From positions 1 through 64,000 of the forward strand of contig CACJWQ010000003.1 of assembly GCA_902597015.1 (NCBI GenBank): 64,000 nt of DNA, in the 5' to 3' direction. The notes below the pieces were generated by a model. The model did not search any database and was not told where the DNA came from. It was given only the letters and a program-made list of their open reading frames with translations. This document shows, one piece after another, positions 25,643 to 33,103 of the stretch. Both the position numbers and the translations under genes were made by a program. This DNA is from an uncultured Alphaproteobacteria bacterium. Lineage in GTDB: Bacteria > Pseudomonadota > Alphaproteobacteria > HIMB59 > GCA-002718135. The stretch's first letter is position 1, and every line of letters begins with the position of its first letter.

Positions 25643-26907
25643 ATCATATCCTCTGAAACACTAACTTTCCCAGTCACGACTGAGGAGATTAAAGATTGTC
25701 TGTGCTCGTTTAGAACCAATATTCTATTTGTTTCTAGATCGATTAATTTATCGATTTTTTGAGTAACTTTATTGATTCGTTCCACAATCTCGATTTGTTC
25801 TTGAAGACTTGGCAAAAACATTCCTAACGATAAAAACTTCGTTGGTCTAATTGTTTTTCTAAGTCCAGAATAATGAGGTGCTAGTCCTTTAAACTCATCT
25901 ATCGTGAGATAGTAATAATAGATAAACTCAGCAGATACATCAGTAGAACAGTCAAACACTGTGTATGCTCCGGTTATCATTCCATCTTCATTAGAAAGTC
26001 CAACAGTTCTTGGGGTTTCGTCTATATCAAATAAACAAAAAACAAACTGTCCTGCTTTAACTGTTTGGTATGTTTCAAAACTTTCTGGAAATTTTCCCTT
26101 CCCCGATTCCAAATCCCTTACAGTGACACCAGAACGTCTCAAACTTAGTAATGTGTGTTTCGTCCAATGCTCCCCAACAATATTTTTGGATAACTTCAAA
26201 AAGTTATTATTTCTTGTGAATTCCCAGTGCTTTGGTATCTCTCCAATCCACTCCACACCACTATCTTTCATCTCAACAGTTGGATTGAGACCTTTGGTGA
26301 CGTAGTAATTGATCATAAAGGTTCGTTGTTCTTTAAGGAGATCAATTTTCTTCTGAATCTTCTCTACCAATGAATCAATCTGACTGGTCTTTTTATCGAG
26401 GTAACGAGAGATCAGTTCTTGCTCTTCGATGGGGGGAACTGTCAGGTATATATTAGAGAAATCATCCCAACCAATGTTTTTCCCCTGACGAATACCAGTA
26501 ACGTTTTTATTCAATTCAATAATAAATTGATGTGATTTCATTAACCATCGAAAGTAAGGGTCATTAATTTTTCTAGTCTTTTCCAAAACTGTGTATGCAG
26601 GTGAAACAATTCCTTTAACTGTTGAAAGTTCCAATCCACCTTCAAAAGATCTCAGACTAATAACAAAGTTACTTGGTTCAATGAGTTTATAACCCGAAAC
26701 ATCTTCAGTCGGGTTCCAAACATTCAAGTCTGACTCACTTCTTAAAACCACACCATCTTTTTGAGTCACTGACAAAAGAGGTTGATCAGGACAGTTCTTG
26801 ATCGATTTATTCCTAAAAATGAATTTTGATCTTTTTACTGACCAATGTTTAGGTATTTCAGGAACCCAATCTAAACCAGTATTCTCATATGACTCATATC
26901 TATTCAT
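25639..26907 (-). CDS. hsdS: Type I restriction-modification specificity subunit (HsdS)
   Basis: 422-residue DNA-recognition subunit with two target-recognition domains, each opened by a near-repeat (WVPEIPKHWSVKR near residue 15 and WIGEIPKHWEFTR near 220) and each closed by a conserved helix (IEEQELISRYLDKKTSQID; LQEQIEIVERINKVTQKID). The two halves recognise the two parts of a split target; the sequence recognised cannot be predicted. Overlaps hsdM by 8 bases and hsdR by 4. By eye this gene is less AT-biased (lines near 40 % G+C) than its neighbours, which suits horizontal transfer. Confidence 0.96.
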   Translation of the reverse strand: MNRYESYENTGLDWVPEIPKHWSVKRSKFIFRNKSIKNCPDQPLLSVTQKDGVVLRSESDLNVWNPTEDVSGYKLIEPSNFVISLRSFEGGLELSTVKGIVSPAYTVLEKTRKINDPYFRWLMKSHQFIIELNKNVTGIRQGKNIGWDDFSNIYLTVPPIEEQELISRYLDKKTSQIDSLVEKIQKKIDLLKEQRTFMINYYVTKGLNPTVEMKDSGVEWIGEIPKHWEFTRNNNFLKLSKNIVGEHWTKHTLLSLRRSGVTVRDLESGKGKFPESFETYQTVKAGQFVFCLFDIDETPRTVGLSNEDGMITGAYTVFDCSTDVSAEFIYYYYLTIDEFKGLAPHYSGLRKTIRPTKFLSLGMFLPSLQEQIEIVERINKVTQKIDKLIDLETNRILVLNEHRQSLISSVVTGKVSVSEDMI

Positions 26908-28606
26908 TAGTCATCTCCAACGACAACTTTTGAATTTCATCATCGAGAGTTTTGAGATCACTGGAGATCTCTTCCAAACTTCTCAGTGGGGTGAATTGAT
27001 AGAAATACTTGGTGAAGTTTATCTCATATCCAATTTTATCTTTTGACCGATCCATCCATGACTCAGGTAAATGAGATTTTACTTCACGGTCGTAGTAATA
27101 ATCAATACTTTCCGAAAGAGGAACTCGTTCTGTATCTCGTTTTGAAGTATCTGGTTTGGGGTTTCCATGTTTGTCTTTTTTCATATCACCATCTACAATT
27201 AATGGTTGTTCAACAATAATTTTGGTGTATCCAAAGAAATTATTTGGATAAATTTTACAGAACTCATTTTCTTTATTACCCTGATAAATTTCAAATAATT
27301 GTTGGATTTGTTCGTCATTAATATATTTACCCTTATCACCAAGATTTTTTCTCATTGAAGTTGAGAATGAGGTTCCATCAATGAGTTGAACATTTCCTTT
27401 ACGATCAGAAGACTTTTTGTTTGTTACAATCCAAATGTAAGTTGTGATACCGGTATTGAAGAACATCCGATCAGGAAGAGATATAATGCATTCCAACCAG
27501 TCATTCTCAATAATCCACTTACGAATTTCTGACTCACCACTTCCGGCATCACCAGTAAATAGCGGCGAACCGTTGAAGACTATACCAATTCTTGAACCTG
27601 AAGATTCCATTTTACTAATTAAATGCTGTAAAAATAACAATGAACCATCTGAAGTTCTTGGTGTTCCAACTGAAAACCTTCCATTTGAGTCTTTCTCTTC
27701 TTGTTTTACAAAGTTCTCTTCTGATTTCCAACTAACACCAAATGGAGGGTTCGTAATCATATAATCAAACTTTCTATCTGGAAATTGATCTTCTGATAGT
27801 GAAGATAATGGGCCTTGTATATTTTCTGGATTTTCATCTGACATTAAAAAATCAGACTTACATATTGCATAAGTTACATCGTTTAATTCTTGTCCAAATA
27901 ATTCCACTTTTAAATCTTTATTGATATTTTCTTTAATCCAATCTTTGCCGATAGTTAACATTCCTCCTGTTCCACAACAGGGATCATAAACAGATCGGAT
28001 TTTTCCTTCTCCTTGTAAATTTTCCTTATCTCCTCCGAATACAAAAGAGACTAAAAGTTTTACGATATCTCTGGGTGTAAAATGATCACCGCTTTCTTCA
28101 TTAGACATCTCTGAAAATTTACGAAGAAGTTCTTCATAAAGAGAACCCATCTGATGATTATCAATTTTACTAGGATGTAAATCAAACTCAGTAAATTTAT
28201 CAATAAGTAGATATAGTTTTTTATTTTTGTTTAACTTTGTAACTAAAGGATCTATTTGAAAATTTTCAATAATATTTAATACATTTTTAGAATATCCATT
28301 GATGTAATTTTCAAAATTTTTAAAAACGTTGTTAGGGTCACTTTTTAATCGTAGTAAGTCGTATTTTGAATAATTAAAAAAGGGTAATTTGAGCTGTCCT
28401 TGTATAACTGAAGTTGGATCTTTTAAATCTTTCTTATATTTTTCATATAGTTCGTGTGCTTTATCTTTTTGCGGCTCTAAAACACAATCTAATCTTCTAA
28501 GCACTACAAAAGGGAGGATAATTCTTCCGTATTCACTGGGTTTAAACATACCCCTTAGAACATCATCTGCAGTACTCCATATTAAAGATGACAAATTTTG
28601 ATTCAT
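26900..28606 (-). CDS. hsdM: Type I DNA adenine methylase subunit (HsdM)
   Basis: 568-residue N6-adenine methyltransferase that modifies the host target and forms the M2S core. SAM-binding motif I YDPCCGTGGML and catalytic motif IV ITNPPFGVSW are both present; the N-terminal helical domain (LSSLIWSTADDVLRG) and GDHFTPRDIVKLLV are typical of HsdM. It is first in the hsdM-hsdS-hsdR operon; the start is 22 bases from the end of the HTH gene upstream, which may share the transcript. Confidence 0.97.
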   Translation of the reverse strand: MNQNLSSLIWSTADDVLRGMFKPSEYGRIILPFVVLRRLDCVLEPQKDKAHELYEKYKKDLKDPTSVIQGQLKLPFFNYSKYDLLRLKSDPNNVFKNFENYINGYSKNVLNIIENFQIDPLVTKLNKNKKLYLLIDKFTEFDLHPSKIDNHQMGSLYEELLRKFSEMSNEESGDHFTPRDIVKLLVSFVFGGDKENLQGEGKIRSVYDPCCGTGGMLTIGKDWIKENINKDLKVELFGQELNDVTYAICKSDFLMSDENPENIQGPLSSLSEDQFPDRKFDYMITNPPFGVSWKSEENFVKQEEKDSNGRFSVGTPRTSDGSLLFLQHLISKMESSGSRIGIVFNGSPLFTGDAGSGESEIRKWIIENDWLECIISLPDRMFFNTGITTYIWIVTNKKSSDRKGNVQLIDGTSFSTSMRKNLGDKGKYINDEQIQQLFEIYQGNKENEFCKIYPNNFFGYTKIIVEQPLIVDGDMKKDKHGNPKPDTSKRDTERVPLSESIDYYYDREVKSHLPESWMDRSKDKIGYEINFTKYFYQFTPLRSLEEISSDLKTLDDEIQKLSLEMTNE

Positions 28607-28627
28607 AATTTTGAATTAAATAACGTA

Positions 28628-29083
28628 TTATAGATAATTATCATCATCAAGAGGGGACATATATCCATTTTCTATTTCATCCAAGATATTTTGGCTTAAT
28701 TTAGCTAATTTTAAAGCTTGATTGAGTGTCCATATTTGTTTTGAGGCAATATGAATATTATATGGTTTAATGCCTTTTTTTATATCTGATAGTTCTTCCT
28801 TTATTTTTAAAATCAAAAAATCAGCTGCTGAAATAGAGTTTGAAGATAACCTCGATAGCTTTATAGCTTTTCCCATAAAATCTTTTCTCATCTTTATTAT
28901 TTCTTTAAGATTGATTCTTTCTTTTCTTTTTGAAAGCCAGCCTTCATTAGCTGCTTGCTTTCTTAGTGTTGATAAAGAATAATTGAATTCAGTAGCGATA
29001 TCTTGAAGAGTAGGGTACTCATTTCTCTCACCTTTTATGTAATAATTACGTGCTTCAGTATAATCAGTACGTTTTCTTGTCAT
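28628..29083 (-). CDS. HTH protein, phage terminase-small-subunit-like
   Basis: 151 residues. An N-terminal helix-turn-helix is seen in EYPTLQDIATEFNYSLSTLRKQAANEGW (residues about 22-49), the pattern of phage or mobile-element DNA-binding proteins of the small-terminase kind. The rest is helical (IKMRKDFMGKAIKLSRLSS, ILKIKEELSDIKKG, ALKLAKLSQNILDEI) and acidic at the end. It lies immediately upstream of hsdM on the same strand, so it may regulate the restriction operon (a C-protein-like role) or be a phage remnant. No large terminase is present. Confidence 0.6.
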   Translation of the reverse strand: MTRKRTDYTEARNYYIKGERNEYPTLQDIATEFNYSLSTLRKQAANEGWLSKRKERINLKEIIKMRKDFMGKAIKLSRLSSNSISAADFLILKIKEELSDIKKGIKPYNIHIASKQIWTLNQALKLAKLSQNILDEIENGYMSPLDDDNYL

Positions 29084-29166
29084 AAAAACATTAATGCGAA
29101 TGATTCTTTATAAAGAAAGTTCTAGAAAAAAATTTTTGTTTAAAAAAATTTAATAACGTTAATAAA

Positions 29167-29892
29167 TTAATTTTTTAAATTGTTTAAAAGTAAGTTTTTA
29201 AATTCCTCAACAGCAACTGTAGCAGGTTTATGAATAGCAAAATCAAATTGATCTTGATTACTTGATGGTTCTAGATTTAATTCAATTGTTGGTTTGCGCA
29301 AATCTTTAAACATCGTAACAAAACCAGCAGCAGGGTAGACTTGTCCTGAAGTGCCTATAGAAACAAATAGACTAGATTGTTCGGCCAAATCATGAATTTC
29401 ATCCATTTGCATAGGCATTTCACCAAACCATACGATGTGAGGTCTCATTTGAGAGCCGCATTTAGGGCATTTATGAGTCTCATTTAGGTCCTCTGTCCAC
29501 TCAAAAACATGATTATCATTCATTATACATCTCGCCTTATTTAGCTCACCGTGCATATGAATTATTGATGATGATCCTCCAATCTCATGCAAATTATCGA
29601 TATTTTGTGTAACTATATGAATTTTATATGTTTTTTCTAATTCATGAAGAAGAATATGGGCCTTATTTGGCTTAATTCCTGAATTTAGTTCTTTTCGACG
29701 TTTATTGTAAAAATCATAAACAAGAGTAGGGTTTCTATAGAATCCTTCAGGACTGGCAACATCTTCAATTCTATGATTGTTCCAAAGTCCATCAGAGTCT
29801 CTGAATGTTTCAATTCCAGATTCTTTACTTATACCAGCACCGGTTAATACAAAGATCTGGGAATCAGCTGAAATCTCCGGTAATTGTTCCAT
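29167..29892 (-). CDS. cobB: NAD-dependent sirtuin deacylase, CobB type
   Basis: 241 residues from the ATG at 29892 (a GTG three codons upstream is possible). Removes acyl groups from protein lysines using NAD. Rossmann FVLTGAGISKESGIETFRD at the start, catalytic QNIDNLHEIGG and HMHGEL, zinc site RCIMNDN ... CPKCG, then RPHIVWFGEMP and FVSIGTSGQVYPAAG. The FYNKRRKEL segment gives the Tyr/Arg pair of the class III sirtuins that favour succinyl and malonyl groups. It is a housekeeping-type enzyme rather than a defence SIR2 domain, although it lies between the restriction operon and the recombinase. Confidence 0.92.
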   Translation of the reverse strand: MEQLPEISADSQIFVLTGAGISKESGIETFRDSDGLWNNHRIEDVASPEGFYRNPTLVYDFYNKRRKELNSGIKPNKAHILLHELEKTYKIHIVTQNIDNLHEIGGSSSIIHMHGELNKARCIMNDNHVFEWTEDLNETHKCPKCGSQMRPHIVWFGEMPMQMDEIHDLAEQSSLFVSIGTSGQVYPAAGFVTMFKDLRKPTIELNLEPSSNQDQFDFAIHKPATVAVEEFKNLLLNNLKN

Positions 29893-30010
29893 TTTGTACA
29901 CTATATACAGTATTTTATTACACGTGAAAATCTATATCTAGTTTATAATATTATAATCGTAATTAATTAATTTAATTAATATATTGATTTATAATGATTA
30001 TTTTTATTAC

Positions 30011-30045
30011 TTGACTATTATTTACGATAACTGTAATTATCGTAA
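30011..30045 (+). promoter_or_regulatory. Lox/dif-like palindrome over the recombinase promoter
   Basis: A perfect 9-base inverted repeat, TTACGATAA (30022-30030) and TTATCGTAA (30037-30045), separated by 6 bases (CTGTAA). A TTGACT -35-like hexamer lies at 30011-30016 and the repeat covers the -10 region, ending 8 bases before the recombinase ATG. A half-site ATCGTAA recurs at 29956-29962. It could be an operator (autoregulation) or the core crossover site of the recombinase; the arm and spacer lengths suit both. Confidence 0.65.
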
Positions 30046-30053
30046 TATATAAT

Positions 30054-31112
30054 ATGGTTAAAATATCACTAAATGAAAACGTAAGTAAACTAAAGGAAAA
30101 ATCCAAAGCTAAAAATACTCAGGATAAATATCAAGGAGATTGGTTAAAGTTTATAGATTATTGCAAAAATAAATACAATTGCAGTCCTTTAGATGTTGAT
30201 GATCTAGATAGCGCTTACGCATTAACAGCTAATTATATGGATTGGTTACATGAAGATCCAGAAGCAAAAATACTCAAAGGATCGAGCAACATACCGGGTA
30301 GAGAAAATGTAAATAACAACCCCTACTCCTCTACTGCCTATAAGGCTTCCACTATACAAAGAATCTTAGCATCTATTACATATAAATATAGAGTTAACGG
30401 ATTTCAATTTGATAGAAAAAATCCTAATATTTCTGAAACAATTAGTGCAATTGTAAGAGATGAAAAAAATAATAAATCTGGTCAAGCAAGAGAGTTGTTA
30501 AAAGCAGATATTGAAAAAATTATTGATAATATTCCAAATGATAATGAAGATTTTAGAAACATAAGAGATAGAGCTCTTATTTTAATTGGTTTTTATAGTT
30601 TTTGTAGAAGATCTGAGCTTTTAGGCATGAAATATGAACATCTAAATTTTGAAGAAGATGGTGTTCAAGTATTAATACCTTTTTCTAAGACTGATCAAAA
30701 AGGTGAAGGAAGAATGATCTATTTACCTAAAAATAATTCACCTTATTGTCCCGTATCTGCGTTAAAGAATTGGTTAGAGGTAGCACTAATTGATTCAGGT
30801 CCACTCTTTTATAAAATTAACAAAGCTAATAATATAGAAAAATATATTCTTAATAATAAGAATCAAAAAGTAAGCTTGACTGACACAAGTTTTGTTTTAA
30901 TTTTAAAGAAAAGAGCTGAGGACGCAGGTATAGAAAATTGTGATAAAATTTCTGGTCACAGCTTAAGAATAGGTTCGATTACTCAGGCTAGAATGAATGG
31001 AGTACCTACTCATGAAATTATGGCTCAAAGCGGTCATAAGACAACGCAAATGATAGATAGATATACAAAGCTAACAAATATAAAAGAAACTAGTGCAGCA
31101 AAAAAATTATAA
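30054..31112 (+). CDS. Tyrosine recombinase / integrase
   Basis: 352-residue site-specific recombinase. N-terminal SAM-like core-binding domain (about 20-130, KAKNTQDKYQGDWLKFIDYC) and a C-terminal catalytic domain with the conserved residues: Arg in FYSFCRRSELLGMKY, HSLRIGSITQA (His-x-x-Arg), SGHKTTQMIDRYTKL (His and nucleophilic Tyr). It is intact. Such enzymes integrate islands and plasmids; it lies at the right-hand end of a block with restriction-modification genes. The start ATG is preceded by a strong palindrome but no good Shine-Dalgarno. No tRNA or recognisable direct repeat was found next to it. Confidence 0.92.
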   Translation: MVKISLNENVSKLKEKSKAKNTQDKYQGDWLKFIDYCKNKYNCSPLDVDDLDSAYALTANYMDWLHEDPEAKILKGSSNIPGRENVNNNPYSSTAYKASTIQRILASITYKYRVNGFQFDRKNPNISETISAIVRDEKNNKSGQARELLKADIEKIIDNIPNDNEDFRNIRDRALILIGFYSFCRRSELLGMKYEHLNFEEDGVQVLIPFSKTDQKGEGRMIYLPKNNSPYCPVSALKNWLEVALIDSGPLFYKINKANNIEKYILNNKNQKVSLTDTSFVLILKKRAEDAGIENCDKISGHSLRIGSITQARMNGVPTHEIMAQSGHKTTQMIDRYTKLTNIKETSAAKKL

Positions 31113-31113
31113 A

Positions 31114-31539
31114 TTAATAAAATGCAATTGCTGCTGCAATTAAAACTATTACTAACAGCCCTCTTACACTCATTGTAGCTATTTTCATTATAGATTTGTT
31201 AGGTTGTGAATTATTTTTAGAGCAATTAAAAACGTGAAAATTTACATAAGCAGATAGGCCTAAAAGAAAACCTGCAGCAATTAATTTGATTGTAAATGCA
31301 CTATTAATAATAAAGCCTCCATATAAATTAATTGAAAGAATAATTCCTGATATCCATAAGATAATAAGAGATATTAAACCTATGTAACCAAGTAATTTTA
31401 ATATCTTTGCTGTATTTAAATCAGGAATTTGATTTGCCTTAGCATAAACAGACTGTATTACTCCACCACCAACCAAAACACCGCCTGAAAAAACTATTGC
31501 AAGGTAATGTATGAACTTTAGTATAATTATTATCGTCAT
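31114..31539 (-). CDS. Four-helix membrane protein, 141 aa, unknown
   Basis: 141 residues with four predicted helices (about 5-25, 45-65, 75-98, 117-140). The small-residue-rich IVFSGGVLVGGGVIQSVYAK segment recalls DUF2269/CopD-like integral proteins with His in helix 1 (KFIHYLA), so a haem or copper link is conceivable. Convergent with the recombinase, stop codons two bases apart. Function unknown. Confidence 0.6.
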   Translation of the reverse strand: MTIIIILKFIHYLAIVFSGGVLVGGGVIQSVYAKANQIPDLNTAKILKLLGYIGLISLIILWISGIILSINLYGGFIINSAFTIKLIAAGFLLGLSAYVNFHVFNCSKNNSQPNKSIMKIATMSVRGLLVIVLIAAAIAFY

Positions 31540-31585
31540 TAAAATTTAATATTAACTTATTATTTTTATAGTATTATAATTATGT

Positions 31586-32125
31586 ATGAAAATAAAAAAA
31601 GGAGATAAATTAGAAGAAATTACCCTACCTCGACATGATGGTAATCAATTTAATTTATCAGATACTAAAGGAAAAAAAGTTTTATTAACTTTTTATAGAG
31701 TTGCTGGATGCACTTTTTGTAATTTAAGACTACTTGAGTTTAATAAAAGATTTAATGAATTTGGTCCAAATTTCACCCACGTAGGAATTTTTCATTCAAA
31801 TGTTAATCTTTTGAAATCAAATATGAAGAAGCACGGCCCCATTCCATTTACAGTGTTAGCTGATGAAGAATTTAAATATTTTCAAAAATATTCAATAGAG
31901 CGAAGTTGGTTTAAGTTATTTTTAGCAGGAATTTATAAAACATTTGCTATCTTTCCGGCTTTAATAAGAGGATTCATGCCTATTCCTCTTGGAGGATATT
32001 TTAACACTGCAGTAACAGATGTAATGATTAATGAAGAAGGTATCGTAGAAGAAGTTTTATATGCAAAAAAACATGCCGCGGATCATTTTGCATTTAATAA
32101 AGTAAAAGAATTTTCTTTAAATTGA
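31586..32125 (+). CDS. AhpC/TSA-family thioredoxin-fold protein (peroxiredoxin-like)
   Basis: 179 residues with a thioredoxin fold of the redoxin/AhpC-TSA group: KGDKLEEITLPRHDGNQFNL, then LLTFYRVAGCTFCNLRLLEF with a CxxC pair (Cys42 and Cys45 region), PFTVLADEEFKYFQKYSIE, and GGYFNTAVTDVMINEEGIV. A GCTFC site at the helix start points to thiol peroxidase or disulfide chemistry. It lacks a signal peptide, so it is cytoplasmic. Ends at a perfect stem-loop shared with the next convergent genes. Confidence 0.8.
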   Translation: MKIKKGDKLEEITLPRHDGNQFNLSDTKGKKVLLTFYRVAGCTFCNLRLLEFNKRFNEFGPNFTHVGIFHSNVNLLKSNMKKHGPIPFTVLADEEFKYFQKYSIERSWFKLFLAGIYKTFAIFPALIRGFMPIPLGGYFNTAVTDVMINEEGIVEEVLYAKKHAADHFAFNKVKEFSLN

Positions 32126-32152
32126 AAAGCTGGGAATTGAATCCCAGCTTTT
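32125..32152. terminator. Strong bidirectional intrinsic terminator
   Basis: An 11-base-pair perfect stem AAAAGCTGGGA / TCCCAGCTTTT with a 6-base loop, starting in the stop codon of the redoxin gene and ending three bases before the stop of the convergent membrane protein gene. The A-run and T-run arms give a T tract for either direction. Confidence 0.88.
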
Positions 32153-32154
32153 AG

Positions 32155-32565
32155 TTACATATAAATTATATCTGACATATTATATATAAGGTATATTGAT
32201 ACAAATAAAAATACATGCCCTATTACTTCATCAGCGACATCACTTTTTGCATCCGGGTCTATAAATTTTAATCTTTGGGCCCAACTTAAAATAACTTGAG
32301 CAAAAGAAAGTAAAAATCCGTTTACAAAAAATATCCAGCAAGATTGAGGTCCGTTTTCTCTAAATAATATCCAAATTCCAATTATTACTATTGGCAAAAT
32401 AAATGTTCCTATGATTCTTACAATTGGCAAAGCCTTTTCTCCTAAATCATATCTTGTAACAAGTGAATTTGGTGAAAATATAGTTAGGAAACCATAGTAA
32501 GATATGCCTAATAAATTAATTAAAAATAAAATTAGATTTAAAGTACCTCCAAAATTTTCAACCAT
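32155..32565 (-). CDS. Four-helix membrane protein, paralogue of the upstream gene (136 aa)
   Basis: 136 residues, starting MVENFGGTLNLILFLINLLG, with four helices and a short C-terminus ending SDIIYM. The 138-residue gene directly upstream begins MVENFNGIFYLILYIINI and ends SDKIYL with the same helix spacing, so the two are a tandem duplication. Family unknown. The loop between helices 2 and 3 (FRENGPQSCWIFFVN) aligns with TGPEGTWPFFIIN of the partner. Confidence 0.65.
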   Translation of the reverse strand: MVENFGGTLNLILFLINLLGISYYGFLTIFSPNSLVTRYDLGEKALPIVRIIGTFILPIVIIGIWILFRENGPQSCWIFFVNGFLLSFAQVILSWAQRLKFIDPDAKSDVADEVIGHVFLFVSIYLIYNMSDIIYM

Positions 32566-32585
32566 AATTACTCCTTTTAAAATTA

Positions 32586-33002
32586 TTATAGATAAATTTT
32601 ATCAGATAAACCATAAATTATAATTAAGTTTAGTACTAGAACAACTGCTGATACAATTGGCTGTTCTATTGTCGAATTAACCTTATCTCTTCCAAAAAGG
32701 AAAGCTATTTTAAAATGAAAACAAAAATTGTAGACAGTTGCCATTGCAAAGACAATAACATTAATTATAAAGAAAGGCCAAGTACCTTCGGGTCCAGTAA
32801 ATAAAATATAAAGCCCAACAAAGAAAAAAGCAGTAACCCAAAAAATTCCAAAATTCGCTGCAGGTGCAGCACTTGAATCAGTGTTATATTTTGCGAATTC
32901 TTTTTCTTTATTAAATAAAAATGTAAATGAATAATAACCAGCTAATGCAATGTTAATTATGTATAAAATCAAATAAAAAATACCATTAAAATTTTCAACC
33001 AT
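32586..33002 (-). CDS. Four-helix membrane protein, paralogue of the downstream gene (138 aa)
   Basis: First of a tandem pair of small integral membrane proteins 20 bases apart, each with its own AGGAG-like ribosome site. Four hydrophobic segments at about residues 5-27, 50-68, 75-98 and 113-135. Conserved between the pair: the MVENF start, a GxxP/GTWPFF element near residue 73 and the SDxIY end. Function unknown; they may form a heteromer. Confidence 0.65.
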   Translation of the reverse strand: MVENFNGIFYLILYIINIALAGYYSFTFLFNKEKEFAKYNTDSSAAPAANFGIFWVTAFFFVGLYILFTGPEGTWPFFIINVIVFAMATVYNFCFHFKIAFLFGRDKVNSTIEQPIVSAVVLVLNLIIIYGLSDKIYL

Positions 33003-33103
33003 AAATACTCCTAAATTTATAATATAATATTTTGTCTAGATTCTCTGACTTAAGTTGACACATTTTAGTAGAAATAATATTTAAAATTAGTTAAAAAATA
33101 TAT

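Noticed and set aside
25961..26305. Open frame of 114 codons on the plus strand inside hsdS
   Set aside because: It is the antisense shadow of a strongly conserved specificity subunit and resembles no protein family; the same applies to plus-strand frames inside hsdR and hsdM (24646-24912, 27444-27764).
29167..29892. Sirtuin as part of a defence system with the restriction genes
   Set aside because: It is a plain CobB-type deacylase with zinc site and Tyr/Arg pair; defence SIR2 domains are fused to other domains and lack this pattern.
31126..31141. Inverted repeat AATTGC-TGCT-GCAATT next to the recombinase stop, as an att site
   Set aside because: It falls in the Ala-rich C-terminal codons of the convergent membrane protein gene, and no partner copy was seen.
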